Positions 21,968-34,812 of a stretch of DNA of 64,000 nt are shown one piece after another; the first letter of the stretch is position 1, and each line of letters begins with the position of its first letter. Source of the stretch: Lunularia cruciata (lineage: Eukaryota > Streptophyta > Marchantiopsida > Lunulariales > Lunulariaceae). The position numbers and the translations under genes were made by a program. Under the pieces are notes generated by a model. That model did no database searches. It was not told the DNA's origin and saw nothing but the letters and a program-made list of their open reading frames with translations. The stretch lies in assembly GCA_948567375.1 (NCBI GenBank), contig OX419759.1, positions 27,877,493-27,941,492 on the forward strand, given 5' to 3'.

Positions 21968-24900
21968 ATGGAGCTGGCATCGTCTAGTGTTAGAACGCCG
22001 CCACAGACGTTGAGTGAAGGCGTGCCTTGTATCAGGGTTGTCGACAGTGGAGCTACTCATGGTGTTGTAGCGTCTTCCTCGTATGGTGTCTATTTGGGAG
22101 GGAGAACCTTCGGTGACGGGATGGCCAGTGTTGCTGGGCCCCTTGGAAGGGATCAGAGTTTAGGTGGCGTAACATCTTCGTTGTATAGGAGTGCGGAACA
22201 TGAAAGTTTCAAAGCTCGGAGGGCTGGTTGCAGGTCATACAGAGGTATTAAGTTAGGGCAGCACCTTGTACCGGGGAGATGGTCTCAGCTTGGTGATTTC
22301 GCAGGTCCTAGCGGAAGAACTGTTAGGACAGATTGTAGCTCAGCCTATGTTGACTTCAGTATGTCCGCTCAATTTGGAGCTTTGAAAGGATTGGCTTGCG
22401 GTCATAAAAGTCTGAGATTTGCTCCTGAGAGCTTTAGAGGAAGAGACCGACTTCCTTTAGGTTCGCCGCAGCTAGGGTGTTGTGCGGCTTTTGCAGGAAG
22501 GACAGAAAATATATATCTTTGTCACCTTCATTCTGGGAAAGGCGAAGTTTCGACAGTGAACAGGGGTTCTCAGTTTAAAGGATATTCAAGTCGCAGTGGA
22601 TGGATTTTGAAACGAGCCGTTGGTTTCAGTGTCCTGCCTCGGTTGCAGAACAGGGTGGCCGCTCGACCACAAGCGAGATCATATTTTGTGAAGGTCCTGA
22701 TTCCACTACTGATGTTAGTTGCCGAAGTAAATCGAGTGGGATCTGGATTACTCGTCCATTTGTCAAGGTTCTTGTACGAGGGTCTTGTTATATGATCGAG
22801 AAGGAAGTGGCAGCCTAGGTCTTGTACGTACTTTTGGGTTCTTGGCCCGAGTAGTAATTGATTTGCATGCAGTCCGTGCACCTGTCTATTGAAAATCGTG
22901 ATGATCATGTTTGGGCTCTTCTTCTCATTCTCCAAGTTATATTTATGCAGGCAAGGAGAGATATGCGAGCTGCAGCAACGCCTGCGGATCTCCGAATGTC
23001 TTACCCCGACGTCTCTTCTGATGTTGATACTTCAAGTTTTTATCTGATACAATAGTAAGTTATTAATTCTCAGCCTTTTACCCTAGAAGTGTTATATGCT
23101 GCAAATTGGATTGATGTGGTACAGGAGTTGTTGTTGGTTTTGTAAGTACGCGCAGTCTACAGAATTTGTGATAAAGCATCCATAGCTGTTAGCTGAAGAG
23201 TGGTTCCACCATTTGTCTGATATCAGTATATAGCATTTTCATATTCTTACCTGGATTTAATTTCGTCTCTTACCTCAATGTCATATTGTGACCCTCGTTG
23301 TTTACCTGTTTTTTCCTCTTAACTCCTATATACTCGTTTGGCAGCGGAGATACCCTTACTTCGATCGCGAAAAAATTTCAAACCTCAGTATCACTTCTTG
23401 CTCAGGCCAACAGCATTGAAGATGTGGATCGGTTATTTGTTGGGCAACCTCTGCTTATCCCAAGAGCCTATGAGCGGGTCCGTTTCTTTCTTTGCGTATG
23501 CCTTTGTGGTGTCTGTTATTTGGTACTCTCTAGTGTATTTAGGAGGCTTTATTCACTCAATATGTTTCTTCTCTCCCGAGAATATATTGGAAATCGAGCG
23601 AGTGGTGTTACTAGTTTACTGTTCAGGTGAGGATGTCCTGTACCTTTTGATCACAAGAGCAGATTCTATACTGTATGATCATAAGTTACATGGTTTTCCA
23701 GCCATATCTACATGAGCTCAAGCATTAACGTAGGGGAACGTGATGTTAATCAGGTTCCCGGTCCTGGTGTGGACATAGACGAATTTCCGGTGCCAACTGG
23801 TTTTGAATTGAGGGCCTCCTCTCGAAGAATTATACAAAAACCGGTGGGTTCTGTTAAGAGTTCTCAAAACAAAGTATCTATTACCAAAGCTTCCACTGCA
23901 AAAGCTTCCAGTCAAGATCTCGCGGCATCAGTTGCACCACCAGCCGTCGTTGGGTCCAATTTCGTACGTTGTCCGAACTTTTAGAGCCCTGGACTGTTTC
24001 TGTACTGATGTGCAAATAGGTACCGATACTTGTGATCAGGGCATGATCATTCATCAAGTTTTCGCAGGAAGAGAGATACTCTGGTTGTTAGTATGAAATG
24101 ATCATAGCAACTCATTTTGGAAGTCATAGAATACCACTTTTTAAATTCAGCTTTTATCAGATTCTCAGCTTCATTCACTGCCCTGATTCCAGTGTTGTTG
24201 GGGTCATTCGTACGGCCCATTTATAGGCTTGCCATCAAAATACACTGGAGATTTAAAGTTGTTTACTTCTCTGACTTTCAGGCCAAGTTCGCTGTCCCAG
24301 TACTCTTGATTGCCCCGCTCCTGGGGTTCTGTATAAGATGCATTGTGGATGCTCTCTACATTCATATGGATCGCGAAGAGGCTAGGCGACAAGCTGAGAG
24401 AGAAGCATATGTGGAAGCACATCGGCCAAAAGCAAAGCGTTGGCAAAAAATATTGGAAGAGGATAGAGATTCCGATGATAGTGAAGGACCTAACTTGATG
24501 GTGAGTGTGTAGACGCTAGACAACATGACGAACGTCAGTGAGATCATTGGATTGCGATGCACTTTTATGTGTCCCTGGTGTCTTCCTATCTCCTGCAATG
24601 CATTGTGTTTTTCTTCCGCTTAGGAGTGAGTCGGTGCTGCAGAATGATTGGCCAAAAGACAATGTATGGAGCTCGGAGGTAACCGGACCAACTGAAAATA
24701 TTTGGAGTACTGAAGCGACTGATGTAATGGATGTCGACGCACGAGAAAAGACTAGGGTACGCTCAAATATGTCTCTGTCAAATACATGGGTATTATTATG
24801 AATAGATGTATCACATCTTCTGTACAGGAGTGTTTGGAGATGTCCAAGACTGACTCCTGCTCTCCATGCTGTCAGAACGCTGGACTTTTGAAATTGACCA

Positions 24901-25247
24901 CAAGCTTGCCCATGCTCTTGTGACTTCGCAGCTCTTGTCCCAACCTCTGAATCTTCAATGATTTTACTTGTGCTATCAATAGTCAACCTGATTTAATGTG
25001 CTCGCTCGGTTCTGATCAACGTGCTTCTTGGCTATTAACGTGGAAGCAGGAAATATTAAGCCTGGATCAAGATGGAGAAGAAGTTGTCCTTAGTGATGAT
25101 AAAGATGATTACGAGGATATAAGGAAATCGTACGCGGAACTTGAATCTTCTTATATGAAGTTTCTAGTGGACAGTGGACTTTCTAAGTCGGGATATTTTC
25201 GAGGTGGCGTACCTACTACAGCGGCTCACAACGGTGAGCCCCAATAA
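21968..25247 (+). CDS. LysM-domain protein with a downstream membrane segment
   Basis: Proposed exons are 21968-22693 (donor uncertain), 22951-23054, 23345-23477, 23754-23963, 24282-24500, 24631-24756 and 25050-25247. Phases agree and total 572 codons. The N-terminal exon is rich in Ser, Gly and Arg, low in acidic residues, and looks like an organelle-targeting extension. The LysM domain is split by an intron: FYLIQ then YGDTLTSIAKKF, ending VGQPLLIPRA. LysM modules bind GlcNAc-containing glycans such as chitin or peptidoglycan. After a Ser/Lys-rich linker comes a hydrophobic segment (FAVPVLLIAPLLGFCI), then a charged RREAE-type helix and acidic tail with DDKDDYEDIRKSY, ending AAHNGEPQ. There is no kinase domain, so it is not a LysM receptor kinase. 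The site of action is unknown; a plastid or membrane role is inference. Confidence 0.7.
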
Positions 25248-28200
25248 GTGGTCAGGAACCAATGTACGAGACTAGTTTCGGCGTCACACTAACCTGCAAT
25301 CGAACTCAAGAACCTGGAGTCAATTTGAATTTGTTGACACTTAAAATATGCCCTTTGAGAGAAGAAACTATCATTTGCGCAAGGGTCTCAGTTACTGTTC
25401 TGTCTCTCTACGGGTCAAGTCACGGGTAGTCCAGACAGTGGAGAAAACGTGTTATTTCCTCGGAACTGTAAAACAGCCTGCGTGGCCGTGTCCCAGTTTT
25501 ATCAGAGCTTTCCACGCAGGTGTATCCTGCCCATGCAAGATAGATGTTATGAAAAGAGGGTTTGGGTTTGTGTTTTCTGTAACAATACTTGCACTTAAAA
25601 GTCCTGGTAACTTATTGCAGCACTCAGGGAATCGGTGAGCTCATGTCGTGGTTCCTGGTTAGCAAGTATGACATGGATAATTTATTTAATGTACAGATGA
25701 TTCGCAGACTTTAATGTTCTGCTTTGCTTGGCAATGAAAAGAGATGATATTTTATTGACCATGAGGCTCACTCTTTTCTCGTGGGGACCATTTCTTGAGG
25801 TGATGATTTTTATCGGAGAGTGAACAAATGTGACATTGTATCGAGTTTGATTTAAAATCAAATATTTTAGTACCAGGTTGGACACAATTTGGTTGCAATA
25901 TCGCTTGTTGGCTACCTCCTTCAATAGCTATCTCAAGTAGTTCGGGACGATATATGTTTTGGCATATGTCCTAGTGTCTGTCAGCAATATGTTATGTATG
26001 TGTTATAATAATTTTTGAGTCAATCTGGAATGAACGGACTTTTAATAAAGTGCTGTGCCCCTTGAAGATACAGAAACTGAGTCTATCATTCTTGAATGTA
26101 GCGATCGCGTAAAGAGCCGTAGTATGAGTTCTTGTGTAGAAGTTGCTTCAATACTGTTTTGCAATATATCAGACTTGTATGAAGACTTAAGCATGCTTAG
26201 CCCTCTATGGACTTGATGGTTTTGACGATCTTTACTAGGTTACCATCATATGTCAGAGTCAGAGTCAGTCTCGTCACACGTGGGAATGGAAGTAGGTTGT
26301 TTGCAACGGGTTCTGTAGTTCATTACGTAATATATCAGAGTTGCGACTTCTGCTCCTAATACCCATATATTAGAGTCGAGAAAGCCTAGAGTAGTAATCT
26401 GCGTTGTTGAGGAATTGCTGAGGTTCAGTAAGGTTCCTCTTACTTTCGTCGTGGCAGACAGAACAGTTTAAGGACTTCGCCGTTCAAACTATACTGTCTT
26501 TACAATCTGCAAAGTATTCTTTAATTGCAACGTAATTTCTCCTGTGGAGTTGGGAGCAGAAGCTGTTTCTAGATATCCAGCTAATGAATCCAGCACTTAG
26601 TAAGGGGCTGACTGGAGAAGTGTACTCTTTCATGCTCTCTTCGGGACCGAATCATCCGAGCCTAAATCCCAATGTGGGCGAGGTAGACTAACGCGGAGAA
26701 GGATGGAGAAAAGAGTGAAACATTCAAGTTTGAACATATTTGTCCGAGTGACCTATCCATCACAATAATGATAACACAACTTAATGCAAACGATTTTTTC
26801 TTGTTGCATAATAAAGAACAACATGTGGAGAAATATCCAAAAGCGATCTTGAAACCTCAGGGACCGAACTCAAAGTTGCTAATATCCATGCTAATTCAAT
26901 TTTCTTGAGGATAATCCAAGCTAGGATGAAACTACCCCTAAGTATAGTTGGTAGGTAGGTCGGGTAATTCACAAGCTGCAACCTTAAAGGGATAACAGAA
27001 AATGGTGTGGGGTCTACGAAAGTCAATATTATATACACTCCTATATCAGAATCAGTTCGTATGAACACCCACCACCCCATATCACACCATGCAAGGATTA
27101 CCTCGACTCTAAAATGCTGAAGAGCAACGGGTGTGAGAAATTACCATCTCAAGTTTGACACCAAATGGCTATAATCGAAAGAAGATTATCATGCACTACA
27201 ACGGATGAAACCCACCTGAAAGAGGTTAAAAGTGGAAGCACCAATGCATCCACTAACACCTGTCTCTGTGTGTAGGAGTACTTCTGACTTTCCTTCCTTG
27301 GGGAGCAAGTTTGTGTGACTCGCTGGTCAAAATCGATGAACATTCTTTAAATCACAAACATACAGACAGACAGTTCAGCTTTCCGTCTTATTTCCAGCGC
27401 ACAAAAGCTTCTTTAGCCGCACTTCTCCTCTTACTTTTACTCCGGCGGGGCCCTTTAATTTCTGTCCCATTTTGTGTAGCTCCAGCCGTCACGAAATGGA
27501 GTTCCCCCATGCATGCGGCTCCAGCCCTTTCGAAGAGTTCGGTTCTCTCAGAATCGCCCTATCTGCCCGAAAATCCGTACTGGATTTGGCTTTCCCCACC
27601 TCAAGTACATCGTTGTGAATCTGTCGAGATCGTCTTCCTAAAGCCTAGCTCTTTCAGACGTAATAATCTGAAAGTAACTGGAATCTTACAGCTCTTCTGC
27701 GGTGGTTGCTCTTTGCTTCAGTGGGCTTCACTTCGAACGATTCGCATTCTCTTGAGCGATTCGTTCCAAGCGCAAGCTGCAGCTGCTTGGAACGCAAGCT
27801 GCAGAAATTCAAGTGTTGTAATTGATTGACCATGCGGTGTACTTTCTAATGCTACTTTCAAGTCTCGAAGTCCGTAATCAGCCCGCCACACTTTATCCAT
27901 GTGAGGGCGTGAAATCCCCGAAAGTCACGCCCGCCATAACATACTGAACAATCGGCAGCCAGGCAGTCGTACGACGACAGAATCTCAGATTTGTTTCACA
28001 GGTACAGCCAAGTTCAGATGAATGCGTGTTTAAATAATCGACGCTACCGGTCAATACATCTTTAATTCAACTTCAAATTGTCGGAAGAATCACCTATCAA
28101 TCAGGTGTGGTGTTCACGTGATTTGTTAACTGGACATGAACTGGATATGTCCTCCCTCGAAGTTGAAATATCCAAGTCATAGAAGTAATCCGTGACAGAA

Positions 28201-28496
28201 ATCAGGTCGACAGAGACAAGTCTAAGTTTGATCCATCGCGTATCAAGTCAATAAAAAGAGTGGAATCTGAATCAGACAGCCATTTTGATGATAGAGTCTT
28301 CAATTTCGACATCCAGAAGGAACCAAATTGTCGCATAAATAGGACCGTGAAGCCCTCGAAATATGAGTTACTGGGCGAGATTTGGACTTCGTTGCTGAAC
28401 TCGGGGAACATGTCTTGATCTTCGTCCCTGTGATTCATAGGATTCCAGAGCTGCTGCATGCACATGCAATACGTTTGGAGATTCTTGGATTTGGAT
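25248..28496. other. Intergenic region
   Basis: The first few hundred bases are probably 3' untranslated sequence. A plus frame of 172 codons at 27311-27829 has a leucine run and a small GCAAGCTGCAG duplication but no domain I recognise, and I do not call it a gene. 27900-28490 is probably the lipase promoter. Confidence 0.45.
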
Positions 28497-31400
28497 ATGG
28501 AGCGAGGGAGTGGATCTTCGATGTGGGTGGTGCTAAGACTTCTGATTGCAGTGATGGCCATTACGTTGCCTGCAAGCGCGACGAGAGTCGGCAGTCTCGG
28601 AGGTTGGGAAAAGACGGATTCTGCGAAAGTGGGCAGTATGAAGGGGAGAAGACTCGCACAAGAAGGAACCAAGAGCTTGTGCGAGGAGATTGTATTACCC
28701 AATGGCTATCCTTGCATCGAGTACACTGTAAGGATCATACATCCTCAAGCTCGTCGTTGTTCACTGTGACGTTCTAGTGGAGAGAGAGAAGGTTACTGGG
28801 ACTCAAGGTTGCAAGATAAAATTCGTTTAGTGTTGAGTTTTCGCATGCAGCACTCTTCAAGTCAACTACGGTGCGAGATTCCACTTGCTTTAAATTTTCA
28901 TTAACGAGCAAGAACAGCGCACGCAGTTTTAAGTTGACATCAAGTCGATTTACAGTGCCTTTGCAGTAATTCTGGCCTTGTATATAACCTGCTTCATGAC
29001 ACAGGTTGTGAAGGATGAGGATGAGCATGTGAAATTTTCTCAGGCTTAAACAGGAAATTGGGAACGCACTACTGGAAGTCTGCAGAAAGTTACCATAAGG
29101 AAATCAGTTGTGGTATTACCAATTCTATTATGTTATCTTTCAATCTAAATTTGATGGGTGCTTTGAACTGATTGCTCATCTACAGGTTCAGACAGTCGAT
29201 GGCTTTTTGTTAGGTGTTCAGAACATCCCTCATGGAATTGATGGATCGGAAAACCTCACGGCGTCTGAAGTGCGCAAGCCTGTATTTCTGCAGCACGGTC
29301 TGTTTGCTGTAAGTCTGATTTCAACCTGACGACGAGCTCATGTTGATACCTTTGTTACCATGCCATAGCAGAAGATGCAAAGAATTCTCGTTGCAACTTG
29401 TTTCGAGATCCACGGCGGCATGAACATCAAGTTCATGCCTTGATGATGTTGCTGGCTAATACTGCAGGGTGGAGACACATGGCTTATCAATGAACCGAAG
29501 CAATCACTGGGGTACATTCTAGCAGACGTTGGCTATGATGTTTGGATTGGGAATACTCGCGGGATAGAGTGGAGTAACAACCACGTCAGTTTAAGCCCAG
29601 ACGATAAGGTAATCTTCGAACATGCCCCGCTATAAATCAATTCCTCAATGGAGATAGATGGATACCACCGCCTTTCGATTCTGTGGATCAAATTTTAAGT
29701 AGCTTCACCGATGTTTTCTGAAGATACCAAATGTAACCTGAAAATCGGATCCTAGTTGATTGACTCCTCAACAGATATTTTAACATCAGTTGTCTCTGAA
29801 TCTGCGCAGGATTTCTGGGCGTGGACATGGGATGATTTGGCTGGAGAGGACTTACCTGCAATGATAAATTTCGTGTCCACTAAGACTGGCTCGCAGCTCC
29901 TGTATGTCGGCCATTCACAGGTCTGCGACAACTTCACTTCGTATCCTACTTCACCTTGCAGTTAAGAGAGACAGTTTCAGTTGAATGATCTATGTCAAAC
30001 GCTGTGCTTTCGCACTCATGAGCTTGTGAACAGAAACTCGGTACGAGAGGTACTGGCATTCGCCTAGCTACTGCGGCACTGCGTTAGGCACTGATGAAGT
30101 CGTTTGTGCTTTCGGAGAGGCTTACTATCACCTTTCTGCTTCTTTCAGTGTTTAATGTTTTAGGACTCATGCGTTCATAGCGCATGCTGCGATATGCACT
30201 ATCCAATACTCTCACGCATCGCTCCGACCCAGCCAATACACCATCCAATCCTCTCCCACTTCGCTCAACTCCACCCATCCTCAACTAATGCTTTGTATAT
30301 TACTTTTAGGTCGATATTTTGCCTGTTTCAGGGTTCCTACTCGACTATTATTTCAGATGCTTAATAGGTCGCGTCTTGGTTACATAAAGTATACCTGTTC
30401 TCTGAAGGTGTTGCTCATGAGATGTTTCAATTATGTCTTTACTTCGGCTTACCTTCGTATTGTTAGATTCACTTAATCTCCACTTCCTAAGTTGCTATTC
30501 ATTTCGATTTGCACACATCATGCTTATCTTTCATCTACATTTCGTTTTCACTTAATGGGTTCTAGATCTCCCGTTTTTCGAACTACTTCTGCACTCATTC
30601 CCCATTATATCAAACGCTGTATGTGATGAAACTGCAGGGAACATCCATTATCCTGGGGGGTCTTACCGGCACTCCGAGCGCAGCTGCTATGACACAGCAG
30701 TTGGCTGGAGCGGTCTTGATATCCCCGATCGCATTCATGGATCTCATCTCGTCGAATTTCGTTCTCGCTGCTTCCAAATTATACCTTGACAAGGTGAAAC
30801 TGCTTTCATGTGAGACTGGTTCCAGTCTCACGTCTCCAGATTGACATCCTGTTCTTAAATTCAATGTTGGTGCTTGTTTATGTGCCATAGTACTGATGTA
30901 CATATATGACATCTACTCAATTTGAACCGCCTCAATCTACAAAAGATTGTGTATTCGTGCCACAATTGGTTAAAACCTTATGTTCGGTAAATTGCTATGA
31001 TTGTAACCCTGAGCACATCCGCCAACCGCAGAATTTGAACTGTCTGCAATTTCTGATTGATAAACGAAACGATTGTCCAGTAGAGAGGGTGTCAATCCCT
31101 CGCTATCGTATTATGATAATGATGACTGTAGCTGATACTCAAAACGTGGTTCGAATTTGTCAGATCTGGAGCGTTCACGGCAGCGAGAAGTTTGATGTCC
31201 ACAAGTAAGTTGCTCTTATCCACCATTAGCACTTCTATTGCTGCTTCTGGTTTATGCTGCAATATTTGCCATATCCTTCAAATCGATGTGGTGGATCTAA
31301 GCAAGCATTCCAGCCATGCTGGAGGGGTTGCACGAGGGAGCTGATACAGCTGGGGATTAGCAATTCAGAGTTTCAGGCAAGTTGGATTTGAATTGTTATC

Positions 31401-32279
31401 TGCGGAGTAAACCCTGACAGCTGTTTGTTAGTTCTCTCTGAAAATTAATCAAGTCAACCGATGATGGTTTTACTTTACAATGTGTGTTCCAGTGATCTTG
31501 GAGAGAAGCTGATTGACCTAGTTTGCTCAATATCGAACGTGAATTGCGCGGATCTGTTCGCGGCCGTCACAGGTCAAATTCCTACTGAGGAATCTCTTCC
31601 AAATGTGATTCTATAATCTGAGCATAAGTCTTATCGCTTGTTGAAGCAGAAGGTGGCAATTTGCATAGCCACCGCTTCCATGTATTGCCGTTAGCTATCC
31701 ACCAGTCGCTTCCTTGGTTGATTATTGTTGACCACAGTATCTATTCTGTGGGAATTACAGGGGGTAATTGCTGCATCAACGGAACTCGAGTACCTTATTA
31801 CACAGACTTCTTCCCTCAACCTACTGCTTCGTCGAATGTGTACCACTTTCTTCAGAGTAAGTTGCACAGAAATATCTCCGAAGAAGCTGCATTGGAATGC
31901 TTCACAAAATCCTAGCCAGAGGTCATGCGATTTAGATGTTTGACGCGAATAAATTTTGCTGCATGCAGTGGTCCGCTCGGGAGCATTTCAGAAGTACGAT
32001 TACGGCTCCGATGAAGATAACCAAAAGGCTTACGGTCAAGACACTCCACCCGAGTACCCGATTGCAAACTGGCCAGACTCTGTGCCTATTCTCGTACTTC
32101 AAGGTGGCAAAGATGATCTAGCAGATCCCAGAAACATCGAGGCTCTAGTCCAAGTTCTCGGCAGCAGAGTGAGGAAAGCAGTGGTGGTGTCAAACTATGG
32201 ACATGTGGATTTCATTGTCAGCCCCACAGCGAACGTCGATTGCTATGGGTTTATCACAGACTTCTTAGGATCTTTCTAG
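28497..32279 (+). CDS. Acid lipase / triacylglycerol lipase (AB-hydrolase)
   Basis: Nine exons with consistent phases (28497-28727, 29186-29308, 29468-29608, 29810-29920, 30638-30793, 31164-31204, 31493-31572, 31761-31856, 31969-32279) give 429 residues, the usual size for the eukaryotic lysosomal-acid-lipase family. It is predicted to hydrolyse ester bonds of triacylglycerols or sterol esters in the secretory or vacuolar system. A signal peptide follows the start (MWVVLRLLIAVMAITL). Family motifs follow in order: NGYPCIEYTV, QTVDGFLLGVQNIPHG, FLQHGLF (oxyanion), DVWIGNTRG, GHSQGTS with the catalytic serine (split by an intron), FQKYDYGSDEDN, GGKDDLADP with the catalytic Asp, and YGHVDFIV with the catalytic His. 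The plant counterparts I recall are Arabidopsis LIP1 and MPL1. Start 28497 is chosen for the signal peptide; in-frame ATGs at 28458 and 28521 are alternatives. No lesion is seen. Confidence 0.92.
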
Positions 32280-33013
32280 CTGACAGCAGCATCTTCACCT
32301 TCATCTTCCGCTATAAAGATCTCGCCCATTAACTCATAACCTGCCCGACGCAAGGACACGACTTCTCAAGAGGATTATAAGAAGGTCCACCTTCCAACCA
32401 CTATCCCATCATGGAAATTCTCATTCTGCTTGTTGAATTGGATACGGTTGAGTTCTTCACTGTCATCATGAATCGAACTGAAACCAATGACGTCTTTACT
32501 GCACCAGCGCAATTCATTGAAATTCCAATCGAAGTGATGCTGCACCATATTCGATGACGTCGAAGATGATGAATTTGCCTAGAAGATGAAGTCTACAGTG
32601 AGGCTATGCACTCCTTGGCCAAATCTTAGCCTTTTCAAACCCGATTTCGCTTCAGAACTTTCCTTAAATTCATCCGTTAGCCTTCCTCCGTGGCTTGGAT
32701 TGATCTGAGAGGCTGTTGCAATGAAATAAGGAGAATACGATTCTCACCCGCCTCAATCACAGAGAATTCTAAATAATATCGTCCTGTAACGCAAAGAGTG
32801 CCAAACGCTGCACTGAATCATATATACATATCCATTGTCTTCACTGCAGTGATGGAGAAAGGCGACCGCGCAGGACCCAATCATTGCAGTAATCATACAC
32901 CCCAACGCGTCCTACAATTTGTGACGTATCCAATAAACAATAACGTGGCAATAATGTAATGATGACGTTCCAACTAAGCATATTGACGTGGTATATTCAG
33001 CTGGATTTAGACA
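32280..33013. other. 3' flank of the lipase gene, no gene seen
   Basis: Probably 3' untranslated sequence and spacer. No coding frame or structured RNA was recognised. Confidence 0.5.
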
Positions 33014-33116
33014 TGTTACCTTTTTGTCTTAGCCCATGTTACCTTCTTTTTCCCTCTCCCTTGTACGGCTCGATGGGGTCTTCCCATCCTTCGTTTCTCC
33101 CTACGCGGTCGCCTTT
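33014..33116 (+). mobile_element. LINE 3' tail with 13-bp target-site duplication
   Basis: It contains AGCCCATGTTACC, the GATGGG/CCCATC hairpin and CTACGCGGTCGCCTTT, matching the tail of 47744-48944. CTGGATTTAGACA flanks it perfectly at 33001-33013 and 33117-33129, marking a 5'-truncated retrotransposition. Confidence 0.88.
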
Positions 33117-34746
33117 CTGGATTTAGACAACTTTAGTTTAGGGGCGGTCCCATCGTAACGGAGAGAAGAGGCTTGACTGAGTAGGTATCCTCTACTAAAG
33201 TTCACATCCTCATACAAATTAACGGGTCATCCGATAGACGTTTGTGGGGTTGTGGACGGAAAAAGCAGGAATCATGGAATCTTTTATGGGAATATGGCTT
33301 CCAGATGAATTAAAGGGAAGTTCGTGCGAAATCAACTTTGTACCTAGTCAAAGAAACAAAGAAATTCTCGTTAATATTCTCCCAATAATATAAAGCGATT
33401 GCTAAAAGACTCACCATTCAAACTATGTAGTGCAATTTGGTGTATTCTACTCGATAAACATTACAGTAATCACTAATTTTAGAGGGAAAATTTGAAATTA
33501 CTGGACCAGTCAATGACAAAAGGGAAAACTGCGACCCGCATAGATCAACAATGAGAAAACGAAGATATATGGAATGAAGTAAGACCTATAAAGTTAAATG
33601 TCTTTATGTAGACACACCATGAATGTTTTACGGATTATCCATCAATGTTTGTTTAGAATGACTAGGGAATGTGATAAGAACGGTATGTGATATATTATTT
33701 CGAAGTAAAAAGATGTTTCCGTTTGCCTTTATTTTGATGTAATCCTAAAGTTGGGAAGAATTCAAACGTGAAAGAACCAAAGCAATCATTAGATTAAAAT
33801 TAAATAAATTTATACCCTATCTTCTTTCATTATATTGTATGGAAAGGGATGACAATAGCAATCCCCCTATCATCCCTATGATCTTCACCCATGTCCTCCG
33901 CGAGGTGCTTAAATAATGGTTTTTTATTTCCATTAATACTACTAAGATAAGGCACTCTCTAAAGAACATCTCACCGTAACTAAATTTAGGATGATTTTAT
34001 AATAAATGAGTAGCTAACTCTGATTATATTTAAATTTTTTATTGAATATTGAGTCACTCATAATTACAAAGTGTCTGAAAATTCTAGTTTACAGAATCAT
34101 AATTTGATTATATGAAAATAAATAGTATATCTTGCTAAGTTAAGTTTTACATATATCTGCCTCTGCATTAAGACAGTACATAAGAGTAAAATTATTTCTT
34201 GGCACTATTGTAATGATATGTTCTTTTGCAACTCACTCTCTCCATATAAATTAACTTGTGCTGTATACTTGAAAAAAATTAATATTAAATAATGCATTTT
34301 TGAAATTTATAAACACCAAAAATTTTCAATAGATTCTGCCATTAACTACATTTTTGTGCTAAAGGGACATAGAAATATAAAAGTGAAAATAACAAGTAGA
34401 TTCTTATACATTAATTTTTAAATTTTTTACTTGTACTTTGCTCTTTGAATATAAAATTTGAAATAATAGCAATCTCATTATAATAAAAACAAGATTGTAA
34501 TACAAACAAAGATCTGTGTTTATATTCTTTCACTCAAATATTCACTAATATAGCCAAAAATTTACCAACATATGAAAACATTCAAAAAATAACTTGCAAT
34601 AGAACATACAAATTTATATAGTGTAAGTTCTGTAGATATGGTTTTTGCATAATATATAATTGGTTTCAATGCATTTTTATCTTCCAATGCTATCTTAATT
34701 ACTTTATCTAACTATATACTCGCTTGCTCTTCTCATTCATCCTTTG

Positions 34747-34812
34747 CTTTAGAAGATGAATAGGTTGAAGACAAGGGAAAACCCTTGTCTTCAACCTATT
34801 CATCTTCTAAAG
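34747..34812. repeat. Perfect 31-bp inverted repeat with a 4-nt loop
   Basis: The arms 34747-34777 and 34782-34812 are exact reverse complements (starting CTTTAGAAGATGAATAGG) around an AAAA loop. Pairing stops abruptly at both ends. Confidence 0.9.

Noticed and set aside
23702-23753. Longer version of the fourth LysM-gene exon starting at 23702
   Set aside because: The phase does not match the preceding exon; the acceptor at 23752-23753 does.
24117-24281. Upstream extension of the exon coding the membrane segment of the LysM protein
   Set aside because: A clear pyrimidine tract and AG at 24280-24281 mark the exon start, with matching phase.
27311-27829. 172-codon plus-strand frame
   Set aside because: No ATG-context support, no domain, a leucine run and an internal small duplication; composition looks like chance in a moderately GC-rich leader.
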